Positions 47,996 to 59,929 of a stretch of DNA of 64,000 nt are shown here, in pieces; positions within the stretch are counted from its first letter, which is position 1, and every line of letters starts with the position of its first letter. A program made the position numbers and the translations under genes. The stretch is from Epinephelus fuscoguttatus. Taxonomy: Eukaryota > Chordata > Actinopteri > Perciformes > Serranidae. The stretch covers positions 21,784,513 to 21,848,512 of the forward strand of contig NC_064758.1 in the NCBI RefSeq assembly GCF_011397635.1, written 5' to 3'. Under the pieces are notes generated by a model. The model did no database searches, had not been told where the DNA came from, and worked only from the letters and a program-made list of their open reading frames with translations.

Positions 47996-48761
47996 GTCAG
48001 CTTATATAATACGTCACTCTTGAAACGTTGATATGACACATATAAAACATGCAATGTAACGTATCCGTGGTTTGCTGAAACGAATAATCCAAACATTTTC
48101 CTCAAGCGACTAAGCTGCAACCACACTGTAAGAAAATTCTGTTACAAGCTCAATATTCAAAATACGAGTTAAAGCTGTTCTAATCTTTATTTTTATATAG
48201 ATAACGGATGAATGACTACATGTAAAGTGAAAGGTGTCAATCATAGAGACAACCCCACATATGATTCTCTGCTGTTCCCTCAGCCCCATGGAGGTTTGCA
48301 GCATTTTTTAAATTAAGTTTTGGTTTTCACATATAGCTGTTTTGAACAAAAAAGCTCTAAAAAGCCACTGCACACACCTGCTCAGCACCAAACAGCAGAC
48401 ACAGTTAATGACTAGCTGGTGAATATAGTGGAGCATCTGGCAGCTGATGATCTAAATGATTCCCTTAGGAGTCGGTGGAGACCAAAAACAGAGTAAAAAA
48501 GAGACCGAAATGTGGACATTTGCTAGGTAGTCACAAACACGACTCCAAATAAATGATAATCCATAGCTGCTGCATGTGTAAAGAAGTAAGTAGTTGCTAA
48601 CATGTTTAGCATATCAACTTGAAAGGTGATAATATATCAGAGTTGAGTTTTCAGCTTGTATGTGTTGTATTCACAACTGGATTATTATTGATTAATTAAC
48701 ATAAGAAGGACTACTATGTTACAGTCATTCCAGATAAAGCCAATATCACCTGTAAATTCTT

Positions 48762-48900
48762 AATCTGCAAAGTAATGAGTAACTCCAACTGTCAAGTGGA
48801 GTAAAAAGTGTAAGATTTACCTCTGAACTGTATTTTAGTAGAAGGATGACGGACATAAAAACAGCACTTGTGTGGAAGTACTTGCAGTAGTTACTTTCCA
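48762..48900 (+). repeat. dispersed repeat family B, short copy
   Basis: AGTAACTCCAACTGTCAAGT, GTGGAGTAAAAAGTGTAAGA, CTCTGAACTGTATTTTAGTA and AGTAGTTACTTTCC match the family represented at 20003-20430. Confidence 0.65.
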
Positions 48901-49069
48901 CTTCATGGCACTGAGATGATATATAATACATTAGTCAGCATTACAGTCTCTGAGAGTGACAAGATCACAACAGGAAAGCACACTGGATGCAGGAACTGTA
49001 TGTACAACTTATTTAATGAATCACACAAAAACATGTATAATGTTAGTATTTCAACTATGACAGCCTGTC

Positions 49070-49350
49070 ACTCAGTGAGCATGCCCTTAATTATGTGTGA
49101 CTTTAAGCCGTAAAAAAAAAAAAAAAATTAAACAGTGAGTTAAATAAAAAAACTCACTGCCCGTACTATTGTTAAAAAGGGGGGAAATTAGCCAAGACCA
49201 AAATCGTTTTTTTGTACCAGGCTGTAAACATGTTTATCTTTTCTTTGACTCGCCTTTGGAGTCGGCCTCAAGTGGGAACTGCAATTTTGACACTTGAATG
49301 CTGAATTCACTTTTCAGCCCCGATTGTTGCCGCTTGAGTGAGAACCAAAA
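49070..49350 (-). repeat. dispersed repeat family A, copy 4
   Basis: Reverse complement has CCCACTTGAGGCCGACTCCA, AAACATGTTTACAGCCTGGT, GATTTTGGTCTTGGCTAATT, a poly-T run, ACATAATTAAGGGCATGCTC and GAGTGACAGGCTGTCATAGT. It shows the uninterrupted arrangement used to recognise the insertion in copy 2. Confidence 0.7.
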
Positions 49351-49915
49351 ACAAAATAGAGATGTCTGAGATTGTAACTTTAAGATTATCTAACTAAAAT
49401 TTTCACAGTAGACATTTTGACATGTCATAGAAGGAAAACCACAGGTGTAAATAATCACATGAATGACGGATTAATTACATTTAGCTGATAGTTTCAGGCT
49501 CCTGGTATTTTGCTTTCTGACTCACTGCCACGCTGTGAAGGTTTACTGGGAGATCTGAACATGATGCAGCCATCATTAATGCACTTTTCCTACTATGACA
49601 ACTAGTAAACAGTCTGCTGGGAAACAGACTATAACTGTTTATTTTCTGTTGTTTTTAACTCAATCTGTGACTTTTCTATGTCTATAAAAAATAGCTCTAC
49701 TATGCACCACTGAGGGACCTCTGTATCTGCTGAGTGTCCGGTCTTGGCTGGAAGATGGGCATGCCGGAGAGCACCTGAGGGCGAACCTGCACCTGAATAA
49801 TAGATACATCCTCCAGCACCAAAGTAACTGACTCATTCACTCGCTCATCATACAGTGCCATCAGCATCAGCAGCCATTACATAACAACTGCAAAGGCCAG
49901 TTTCAGCTTAACAGG

Positions 49916-49916
<1 letters not shown>

Positions 49917-49947
<31 letters not shown>

Positions 49948-49981
49948 GTCTGTCTGTCGTCTGGAGCTGCTGCTGCTGCTG
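49917..49981 (+). repeat. (TCTG)n tetranucleotide run followed by (CTG)5
   Basis: TCTG/TGTC repeats to 49958 with one TCTC unit, then GGAGCTGCTGCTGCTGCTGA. Confidence 0.95.
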
Positions 49982-50139
49982 AGTTGGCTTTTTGAGCTGA
50001 CCTCCTGCATCGTGGGATTGGATAAACAACACGCTGGCAGGGTAGAGCTAAGAATGAGTGTTGATGAGATAGGGGAAAGTTTAAAACCTGTTTATAAAAT
50101 CCTCTTATTCGTATTGGAGTCACTGCAGTGCACTCATGC

Positions 50140-50460
50140 ATGAGGGGTGTGTCTTATGCAATCAGAGGCAGGCTGGTTTTGTTTTGGCTGGCACTGTGAA
50201 GGCCAGAGTTCAGGGGGAACGAGAGGAAGTGATGCTCACGTGGGGGATGACCTCATCCCAGGATCTGATTAAAGTCAACCAGCTAATGATGGGAATCGAG
50301 AAAGTGTAACCGGGCGCTCTCAGAATGACGACTATATTTAGAAGCAGCAGAGAGCATCGACATGTCCATTAATCGAAGAGGAGTACACTCAGTTACATTA
50401 GCCAACACACAAATGAGTCGTCTGGCAAGCAAACACACACACAAGCAAAAATAGAGAATT
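50140..50460. promoter_or_regulatory. candidate non-coding regulatory block
   Basis: Repeat-free stretch containing GATCTGATTAAAGTC, CCAGCTAATGATGGG, TCACGTGGGGGATGACCTCA and CCATTAATCGAAG: E-box, homeobox-type and nuclear-receptor-like words in a cluster, not open in any frame. No conservation data available; very tentative. Confidence 0.15.
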
Positions 50461-51548
50461 GATTCCCCTCAGCATGCTGCGTCTTCAGCCTCCACAGACA
50501 AGGAACCTCCTCAACGTGCACTCCATTATTCACAGCCCAGAGCTGAATAAATAAAAGCACCCAGTAAACACCCCTGATCTAATGATGCAACAGGACACTT
50601 GTTTTAGAAAAAGCCAAAGGACATTCCGTCCAGCTCTTTCCCGCTCTGCCACCCTCCCTTCTCCCTCCATCAACGATCTCCCCTTTCAGTCCTGTGTGTC
50701 TTCTCTCCTGCTCCTTCAAGGCCTCACAAACGCCTCCGACCGTCCTGCTCTTGATCCAGTCCCTTGCTTTATCGTCTGGGGGACATTACATCAGCGTTTC
50801 GTGCGAAGGTGCAGCAGATTTATGTTTTCATGCTCCTTAATCTCTCATGACTGCAGAGTTGAAGCCACTCAGCTTCTCAATTACGCTCCCTTCCTGTATC
50901 ATATAGCACTCACGCCACTATAATGTAATGTTGCTATATTTAGCTCTCTGATGTTTTGGAGAAAATGATCCGCCATTAGGCACAATTTCATTTACGTACA
51001 CTGTGAAAAGGCACTCTTATATTTCATTCTGCTGCTGCAGCAGTGTATTCACAATAGAAAATGGTGGCATATTACTATAGATAATTACGCAGCTTCTTGT
51101 CTTTAAGATGCAGAAAAATGTGTATCTCAACATAGCACCACAATCCCCTGGTACTAAAAGATAGTCAGGGTTGCACCCTGTTACTTCATTGCATGCTTTC
51201 CTCTCAGCCTCATTACACTCCACTCCAAAACGCAGATGCAATTTTCTGCCTCCCCTGGAGCACAATCATTGCCGTTTGACTGGAGAGCTGTAGAGAAGAC
51301 CTCTTTGCCCAGGCTTGATGTGCCACTAGTGGCCACAGGCACAGGTACTGAGAAGTGAAAAGTAAGGGGGAAAAAAACGAAAGCCAAGTGCTCAGCAAAC
51401 AAGGCCTGCAGGTCAGCGTTTTAACCTGTCCACTCTGGCTTGATGGGCTCTTAGAAAAGATAACGAGAGGGACTTCGGTTGGTGCACACTCTCTGTCATT
51501 TGCTAGGGACAGAGAGTCCTCTTTGCCAAGTAATGGGCTCTGTGTTGA

Positions 51549-51550
<2 letters not shown>

Positions 51551-51583
<33 letters not shown>
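51551..51583 (+). repeat. (GCT)11 trinucleotide repeat
   Basis: Eleven uninterrupted GCT units. It creates Cys-, Leu-, Ala- or Ser-run frames on both strands that are not credible genes. Confidence 0.97.
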
Positions 51584-51585
<2 letters not shown>

Positions 51586-51939
51586 CTGACACGCTCCCAA
51601 AATGGCTCCAGAGCGGGGAGTTATAAGAGACGAGTCTAAGAGGCGAGTTATGAGAGACGCAGAGTGAAAAAACTGAACATGAGGAGAAAACACAGAAGAA
51701 ACGTGGGGCTGAGTGCTGAATACAGGCTGTACTGCAGGTGGAAACCAACAACTCGTACATCCTCATCACGATGAACAAGCCATTTTTGAATTCCTGTTTC
51801 TGACACAGGGAGCCAAACATTTTCAAGGCAGTGAGTCACTGACTATTTAGAGACTTTTCCTGCCTTCTTCAGGGGACCTCATCTTATTGGCCGGGTGCAG
51901 GGGCACGGCTCTTGTTGCAAAGACAGAGGATCGTCGTTG

Positions 51940-52350
51940 TTTTCCCACATAGTTAATTAGAGAATCATCTGTTTCCTCTGGGAACAGCTAGCATGCATCA
52001 ACTCCTTTATCTTTGCCCTGAGGAAGGGATTAACAGGTATTAGAGATACAGACTGGGAAATGCCTCCTCTTCCAATATCTCTCTCCCTCTCTCTCTATTC
52101 AGAATATAAACACAGCTAAATCACATCCTCTGTTTTGTCTGCCTTCACAGTACATTTGATTACAGATTTAATATTTCCCAAGCTTTAAATAGATCCGTAA
52201 TGGCTCCTTGGCTCGACAGTTTCACCTGACAGAGGTAATTATGCTCAGTTATTACAGCAGAGCTTGTAACTGCATTAGTGACAGCTTTAATTAGTGAGTG
52301 AAAACAATGTGTGCCCTGCCTCTTGATTACATCCATTGTTAATGGTCATA
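51940..52350. promoter_or_regulatory. candidate conserved non-coding enhancer block
   Basis: Repeat-free and without coding frames, dense in developmental-factor words: TAGTTAATTAGAGAATCATC, CAGAGGTAATTATGCTCAG, GCTTTAATTAGTGAGTG and CTTTAAATAGATCCGTAATG. Lies in the gene desert upstream of amigo1 where distal enhancers would be expected. Inference only. Confidence 0.2.
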
Positions 52351-52650
52351 GTGTAGGCTGACACCTGCAGCCCTTTCTCCATGATTCAGAGTAGTGGTCT
52401 CCGTCGTTGACAGCGCACATGGCTAAAGTACGGCCTGTTGCTAAGCGATGGGGGAAAAAAAGACATGCCAAGATTACAAACAGCTTTGCTTTTATTGAAG
52501 CATGTGCCATCCATGTGGGCTCTTTCTCAGAGATATGATTGTTGAGTGACCTTGTTTCATCCCTGCACTTCTGATCAAACACAAAACTGAAAGTGTTGCC
52601 ATGGAAACCCAAAGCAGTCCAGACATAGGCTAAACAAAGATTATGGTTAC

Positions 52651-52670
52651 TTTTTTTTTTTTTTTTTTTT
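52651..52670 (+). repeat. poly-T run (20)
   Basis: Uninterrupted T20, followed at 52708 by a shorter T9 run. Confidence 0.95.
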
Positions 52671-53484
52671 GCTCTTTCCTCTCGAGACCATTCCTGCATC
52701 TGCATGGCTTTTTTTTTTCGAGCCAGAGGGAAGTGATACTGCTGGAAGTGATACTGACCCCTGATGAGATAAACACCTCACTTAGCTACAGTTACCTGTG
52801 TCAGTCCACACTACAGTTTGACTGATTTATTTAAAACTGATACATTATTAATAGCGTGTTTGGTGCGAGCTGTCCTAGTATTTACCTGCATGATCATTCA
52901 CTACCAGATGTGAAAGAATCACACTTGAGCCAATTAACACCTTTAGGTGAGAAAAATAACCATAAATTCATCTGGAGGCAGTTTCTAATGTGCAAACCAT
53001 TCAGCATTGTACATGTCAGTTACTTTAACTGGAAGCTATTTTTTTTATGATAAAAATGTATCAAATGACAATGTGAAAACTGTGAAAATGTGGAAAGGGG
53101 TCGCTTGTAGTGATGAACCTACAGAGCATTATCACTTGAATCTGCAGCTCCCTTTGGATTACGGTCAAGACCCACTGCAGCAAAGTTCACCTCTATTCAT
53201 TTGCTATGGGGCACACGTTATTTGCTTTCCAAGGGATTCTTGGATTCCAAGTGTTCAGGTACTGACCAGTCATATGAAAAACGTAATTTACATGAATGGA
53301 AAAAAACTGCTTTGGAAAAAAAGGGCAAAATTTGACAAAAAACTTTCTGGTTATTTGTTGAAAAACTGACAAAGACACCCATTTTGAATGTTATCACTCT
53401 ATTAAATAGGTGTTAGTGGTTATCAGCATTATAGATATTAGTTAGAAGACTCCTGCTGCAGCGAACAGTACAGTCGACATAGCT

Positions 53485-53820
53485 AACGTGTTGTTATGTT
53501 AGGCACAAAAGACACTTGGTTATGGTTAGGAAAGCATCATGTTTTGGCTTAAAACACCCATGTTTAGTGGCACAAAAGCCACTGGAAACACAGCGAAGGG
53601 TCGCCAAAAAACACCCATGTTTTTGGGGCAGAAACGCAGGTGAAAACACAGTGATGACAATTGATTTGGGGCACAAACGCCCCTGGAAACACCTCAGTGT
53701 CTTGCCATCTTGCCTCGATGTCAGACCATCTACCATCCCCCCACCTACCAATGACAAAATCAGCTCAAATACATGTTGCTGCAACAACAACAACAACAAG
53801 CACAGCCATAGCTGATCACG
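53485..53820 (+). repeat. dispersed repeat family D, copy 2
   Basis: TTAGGCACAAAAGACACTTG, GTTATGGTTAGGAAAGCATC, ATGTTTTGGCTTAAAACACC and GGCACAAAAGCCACTGGAAA, in the same order as family D copy 1; ends in a CAA-repeat near 53780-53798. Confidence 0.65.
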
Positions 53821-54937
53821 ACACTCTAAACAAAGTAGTTGTTAAATTAAAGACATTTAAACCATGTAGAAATGCACAAATTTGTGAATAAAAAATCACC
53901 ATAATGCTGGAAATTAAGTGTTTGATGCAAAAAAAAATTCAGGTGAAGGATACCCAAATTCTTCTGTTTCATATGTAGTCCACTCAAAATGAAACAGGGG
54001 GATGTAATGTGATAACATTGTGAGGTAGTGATGGCACAGATGGGACAGAAAGTTTATTTATTTACTGCTGATGAATGTCTGTAGAGGAGAAGATCATTGT
54101 TGTAGTTTCTCTCTTTTGTGTCCTGCATCCTAGATTGCATATACAAACACAAAACTTGGCACAAAGTCACAAACATTGTTGGAGAATCCCGTAGGTTTGT
54201 TTTTTACATGTTTGCAAACAAGCGGGCTACCTGCTACCTTGCAAGCGTTCACACTCCCACAGCAACGAGCAAAAAGTGTCAAAAGCCCGCAACTTGTTTG
54301 CTTCCAGTTGGTATTCACTGTTAACTTTGTAGCTAGTTTCAGCTCATTATTTAGCTGTCAGAATTGCAACTTTACTGTTAATTCACTCTCATTGTGTTGT
54401 TTCCGACTCCAGCAACACAGGACTTGGTAGAGACCAAAAAGAGAGCTAAGAGGAGAGTGAATATTGGACTTACATTTGACGTGTGGCCAAAAACTCGACT
54501 CCAAATGAATGATAATGATGCTGGATGCAACTGTTTGCTAACAAGTTTATCATATCAACTTAAAAAGTGATAATATGCAAATGTTGTTGTCGCTGACAGT
54601 TTTAAAAACATGTTCACAAATGCAACGAGACAATGAGAGTAATCATAACTGTTGCCAAAAATAAACCATTGTGCCACATTGTGGACGCAGCTGCAGGTTT
54701 AACATACGCAGGCAGCATGGAGTCTCGTTGCATTCAGTTGTGTAGGTCGTGTTGTGTAAACTATGTGGCTGGGAGACAAGACTGTGTGTGTACCGTGTCA
54801 GCAGAGAAGCCAGGTGGAGCATAGAAACAGCCCGCTGTATGTAAACATCATTTACATCAGTGTGATCAGGAGATTGTGCTGATAATCCTGTCAGGCAGAA
54901 AATGAGATTAAAAGATTTCAGACTGCAGAGTCTCTCG

Positions 54938-55050
54938 TAACTCCATGATGACATTATATCATTTGTGAAATATGAGCGGGTCATCTCAGGCAAAGAAATG
55001 GCTTAATGTCTGCTAAAGTGCTGCAGTGTTACAGAAGCCACAGTTTTATG
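54938..55050 (+). repeat. direct repeat, left copy
   Basis: TAACTCCAT ... CATTTGTGAAATATGAGCGG, TCATCTCAGGCAAAGAAATG and CTAAAGTGCTGCAGTGTTAC. The right copy lies at 55348-55455, about 300 bp away. Confidence 0.85.
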
Positions 55051-55088
55051 ATGCTGTTTTAGCGTAGTTTGAAAAACGTGTTTACATT

Positions 55089-55379
55089 TTGGCTTTGGAG
55101 AGACTGTCATATGGGTTAAAAGGTACTCTTGAAGAGGTTATAAGGAGCTGGTCCCCAGTAGCTGTATACCTAAAACAGGAATGGTTGAGGGTAATAAGTA
55201 TGGAGGAGCCAAATAGGATAATTACATACAAATCACATCTGGTTGTGACTACTGCTTTTACTGACTATTTTGTTTTGTTTGTGTTCTTGTTGCTTTCCTT
55301 GCATAAATGGTCTTCGTTTTGTTTAATTTCATTATTGCTGAAACTTTTAACTCCATATAATACCATTTGTGAAATATGA
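55089..55379 (+). pseudogene. possible L1-type LINE ORF2 C-terminal fragment
   Basis: A 96-codon open frame beginning MALERLSYGLKGTLEEV and continuing IRSWSPVAVYLKQ. The pattern Leu-x-x-(Phe/Val)-x-x-x-Trp-x-Pro-x-x-x-Tyr-(Leu/Met) resembles the C-terminal tail of L1-clade ORF2 proteins. The remainder is hydrophobic and probably 3'UTR. It lies between two direct repeats, consistent with an inserted piece. There is no endonuclease or reverse-transcriptase domain, and similarity is limited to about 30 residues. Confidence 0.3.
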
Positions 55380-55455
55380 GCGGGACATCTCAGGCAAAGA
55401 AATGGCTCCCTTGCCACTAAAGTGCTGCAGTGTCACAGGAACCACGGTCACTTAA
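55348..55455 (+). repeat. direct repeat, right copy
   Basis: Matches 54938-55050 over about 100 bp with roughly 80-90% identity by eye; strongest over CATTTGTGAAATATGAGCGG to AAAGAAATGGCT. Confidence 0.85.
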
Positions 55456-58400
55456 CGCTGCCACCACTTAATGGTTAATGAGGTGGAGTCGGGGGTTTCT
55501 GTCTGCCTTTACTGACAGCTTTGCAGAGAAACATTTAGATTCTGTCACCTGTTTGAATATATGCTGTTGAATTATAGCCTAGGAAAATATATTTGGTTGC
55601 AGGTGTCTGTTCCCATGCTCATGGAGAGGCGTTCTTTTTTTTTCTGCCAGCAATCGAGACATCGATCCGTGCTAGAAACCCCATCCTAGCAGGTACACGG
55701 AGATAAACAAGAGAAGGCAAGGCCACCTCAGATTTGCCACGGAGCCAAAACAGTCAACGAAAGGCCGCAGGCAGTTGCCAGGCAACACTATCCCTATCAC
55801 AGCAGGAAGTGGAGTCGAACAGAACATTAATCACTTTCAGCTCCATCTCACAAGAGTCAGAGTGCTACAGTGCTCCGGTCAGACAGAGGTTTCTCACTAT
55901 GTTCAGTCACGCTGGATCATACCTGTATTTACTGGCATTTTACAGGAGGCCTGCTGAGGGAGAGATGTCTCTCCTGCAAGTTTACTCACTTCATTATGTA
56001 ATGCATTTCTGATCATTAATAGCATATCAGTCCATTTTGCCCCACTTTATTTCTCAGCTCAAGTTTGAATCCAAAATAATGAGGAGGTTTACTGTTTAAA
56101 CATGATCTGTTTACAGAGGGGAAGCGAGTTAAATCTGTTTCAAATGGTTTATGCTGTGCTTGGAGAATTTATTTGGCACTGAGTTTCCTTAAAACAAACC
56201 ACGAGGGATGTCCGCCTGCAGTTCAGTCTGTTTCAAATCTGTTTGTTTCACCTGCCAAAGCACATCTTTTCAAGGCAACTCCAGCTCCAACAGAGTTCCT
56301 GAAATTATATTTATTCTGCCATGCTGCCTCACCTGCCTTGCACCAAAACAAAAAAAAAACCCTGATCCTAAAGTCTACAGGTGAAATCCTAGAGATGCCC
56401 CTTTCCCACTGCACAAAACCCCCCACTATCATCCCTATTTGGCTTTTTAATGTAATGTAAAATGTTACAATTGGCACTCACACCCGGGTATTTATCGACT
56501 CTGGCTCGAATCGGAAATACAACACCTGGGTGAGCACACTAATTTAAATCCCTTTGCCAATGAGATGCAAAGACATGCCACCTCAAACTACCATCTGTTT
56601 TCACCTAATCAGCATTCAAACATTGCTCCAAATTATTCAGCACTAAGTTTGAAAGAGAGACTGAACAAGTATGAGATATAAAAAAGAAATAACCACCATA
56701 ACATTTTCACTGGCCTGTTTTCTGGTGTTTCCCCCTTGTTGAAGCGTAGCACCGCCCCTTGGTAAACAGGGTTAGGGCCGAGGGTTTGGGTCTGGTTTCG
56801 GTGGAGCGGAAAAATAGACAAGGAAACAGTCGTCAACACAATAGATTAAAAAAAAAAAGGCATACTCATCGGCTGCAGAGCCATCTACACATCTCTGGTT
56901 TACTGCCAATGGAAAAGGAGTCTTTTGCCTATTTTTATCGGGCTTTCCTGTGTTTAAAAAACCTGTGTACACACATTAATTTTGGTGGAACAGGGGTATA
57001 ACAGTGCTGGACCTAACACATTCGGCACCCTGGGCATGCTTCCCGTGCAAAAGGGGGCAGCTGCCTCAGCTGCCTACAGGGAGATCCGCCACCGCACAGT
57101 AAAGCACAAAAGGTCCCCGATTCCTATGTACTTTGCTTTTTATCGGATGAGTTTGAACTTGGAATTAAATCATCAAAATGATGGAGATGCAACTGAAAAT
57201 GACCCTAGCTGAAGTGTCTGGCTGATTTTGATATGATTCCAGTTACAGAGGAGCCACAGTGTTGATCACTGGGCGTGCTATCCTGATATATATCTCTATC
57301 TAATTACTCAGAAGAGGGTCGCGCCCATTCATATATCATCTCATAATGAGGTCATAATTGACATTAAAATTATCCTGTGTCCTCTGTTGATTTAATATCC
57401 ATTTATTAAATGCTTTCTGGTGGCATTTTGAGTAGGAGGCTACATTGGTGTAGCAGCTCTTTGGCAATGCACAGGCTCTCGCAGCTTTGCCAAAGCCCAG
57501 GCTCACTGCAGCAGATCTGTGAATTGAGGAAAACCCGAAAAAAAATATCTCAAAAGGCAGCATGTGGGTGGATTCACTTGAGTAAAAAATGACAAGGTTT
57601 TCCCCGCTCAGTCGGCACTCATAAACAGACCTAATCAAACACATAAACACAGGCTGCACGTTGAGTGAGAATGGAATGGGCAACGTGAGGAGATCATTGT
57701 TGGAAAGCTGGACAGGCTGATGGCCGGCTGTCTAACTGAAGCACTCAGCCATAAAATAAAGCAGGGAGTATATGTTACCTGGGCTAATCGACAACAAAAT
57801 ATCCACAGACATTGTATAATGTGTCTCTTTAAAGGCCCTCAAAGACTGGCTGTAATTACACGTTGGCTGCTTTTTGTGAATGTTTCATTACAAGGTAGAA
57901 ATACAGAATGACTGTCAAATTTATCAGTCACAGATAAAAAGCACACATGCTACTCATTCTAAACTTCAGGATTAATAATCAACCAATGACAGTCTAGTTT
58001 ATAAACAGGAACCTACGAGGGCTATATTGTGACAAAGTTTTAAAAAAAGACGCAGCAGTCAGAACATGTAGTGATTGCTAACATATTCAGTCGTCAGATG
58101 GTGGTGTGAAGATGGACCGGATGAGGAGAGAAAAAAAGTGTGACTGCTTAGTATGGCCACTCTCAGCCACATGTCTTATTTTACCAGATAAGCATACAAG
58201 AACATCCAGCCACCTGGGTGTTTGTCTCACCTTTTCATGCCAACAAATATACATTCACAGAAATCATTGTATTAGTTTTGATTGTCACTGAGACTGCAAT
58301 ATGATGTCTTTATATCAGAGCAAAAGGAGAAGGCTGACAGGGCATTACAGTAAAGGGACAGGTCAAGGGTCACCAAGATGAATATATATGTATTTTTCTC

Positions 58401-58530
58401 CTGGGAGCTTAAATGCGCTCAACAAAATTGGCGTCAATCTGATCATTCAGTTGTTGTATTGAATCAGTGACATAACCTCTGCTCCTTGGCAAAGCTGATC
58501 ATAACAGACGAATAATGATAATGATAAGGA
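55456..58530. other. intergenic, no gene seen
   Basis: No exon, RNA gene or clear repeat recognised. Confidence 0.55.
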
Positions 58531-58534
58531 TGTT

Positions 58535-59815
58535 ATCATGGGTGGATTATGAGACGGTGGCCCCTGGGCACAAAGAGGGGCGAAACGCACAGACTTTATG
58601 GTGGTTTTGCCTCTTATTATTGCCTCCTTATTGTTTTGCTTCTTCGTAGTCAAATCTTTTTGCGGTGCGTATGTGGTAATTATGTGGCTCTTTCACCTTA
58701 TAGTCATTTTGTGTCTCTTTGTGGTAGTTTTGCATCTCTTTGTGGTCATTTTGTTTTTCTTTGTGGTAAGTTTGCATCTTTTCGTAGTCATTTTGTGTCT
58801 CCTTGTGGTAGTTTTACATCTCTTTTTTGTTATTTTGTGTCTCATTGTGGTAGTTTTGCATCTCTTTGTAGTTATTTTGTGTCTCTTTGTGGTGATTTTG
58901 CGTGTCTTCGTAGTCATTGTGTGTCTCCTTGTTTTAGTTTTGCATCTCTTTGTTGTCATTTTGTGTCTCCTTGTGGTAGATTTGCAACTCTTTTTGTCAT
59001 TTTGTGTCTCTGTGGTAGTTTTTCATCTCTTTTTTTGTCATTTTGTGTCTCTTTGTGGTAGTTTTGCATCTCTTTGTGGTCATTTTGTTTTTCTTTGTGG
59101 TAAGTTTGCATCTTTTCGTAGTCATTTTGTGTCTCCTTGTGATAGTTTTGCATCTCTTTTAGTCATTTTGTGACTCTTGTGGTAGTGTTGCATCTCTTTG
59201 TAGCCATTTTGTGTCTCCTTGTGGTAGTTTTGCATCTCTTTGTAGTCATATTGTGTCTCTTGTGGTAGTTTTGCATCTCTTTGTAGTCATTTTGTGTCTC
59301 TTTGTGGTAGATTTGCATCTCTTTGTTGTCATTTTGTGACTCTTTGTGGTAGTTTTGTGTCTCTTTGTAGTCATATTGTGTCTCTTTGTGGTAGTTTTGC
59401 ATCTCTTTGTAGTTATTTTGTGTCTCTTTGTGGTCATTTTGTTTCTCTTTGTGGTAATTTTGCATCTTTTTGTAGTCATTTTGTCTCCTTGTGGTAATTT
59501 TGCATTTCTTTTTATTGTCATTTTGTTTTTCCTTGTGGTAGTTGTGCATCTCTTTGAGGTAATTTTTTGTCACTTTTGGTAGTTTTGCAACACTTTGTAG
59601 TCATTTTGTGTCTCTTTGCGGTTATTTTGCCCCTTTTGTAGTTATTCTTTGATTCTTTGCAGTTCCTTTGCATCTCATTGAGGTCACTGAGTGTCTTTCT
59701 GGTCAGTACATGTTCATTTAAGTGACTTTTTGCAGATGATGGTCAGGGGGCCCCTGGGCCTGTGTATGTGCCTGATGGTCTCCTCAGTAGCCAAATCCAT
59801 CCATGGATGTTAAAT
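58535..59815. mobile_element. possible repeat element carrying an internal minisatellite
   Basis: The minisatellite is bracketed by CATGGGTGGATTATGAGACG ... GGCCCCTGGGCAC on the left and GGGCCCCTGGGCC ... CCAAATCCATCCATG on the right, which is weakly inverted on the left end (CATGGATGGATTTGG reverse complemented). I recall similar 'ggattatgagac...cccctgggcac' flanks next to the same array elsewhere in fish, suggesting a unit that spreads with its array. Confidence 0.4.
58680..59640 (+). repeat. 21/42-bp minisatellite array, about 960 bp
   Basis: Repeated alternation of TGTCTCTTTGTGGTAGTTTT and GCATCTCTTTGTAGTCATTTT-like halves, each about 21 bp, forming a 42-bp higher-order unit repeated some 20 times with substitutions and small indels. 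Since 21 is a multiple of three and the units lack stops in several frames, long pseudo-ORFs run both ways: hydrophobic on the plus strand (CLFVVVLHLFVVI) and Lys/Thr- or Asn/Lys/Gln-rich on the minus strand (NYHKETQNDYKEMQ). None has a start context, homology or splice support as a gene. Confidence 0.92.
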
Positions 59816-59929
59816 GTAAACCTACCATAAAGATAAACTGTTATTATGTGGCTGTACAACCATTGCAATAGCTGATGAATGATATTTTCTTGGCCGGTTT
59901 GTCTTGTCCATTTCCCTCATCTCAGCTCT

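Noticed and set aside
58549..59173. 170- and 191-codon hydrophobic plus-strand frames resembling membrane proteins
   Set aside because: They are translations of the 21/42-bp minisatellite; overlapping frames are equally open.
59163..59573. 136-codon minus-strand frame, Asn/Lys/Gln/Thr-rich
   Set aside because: Same minisatellite read on the other strand.
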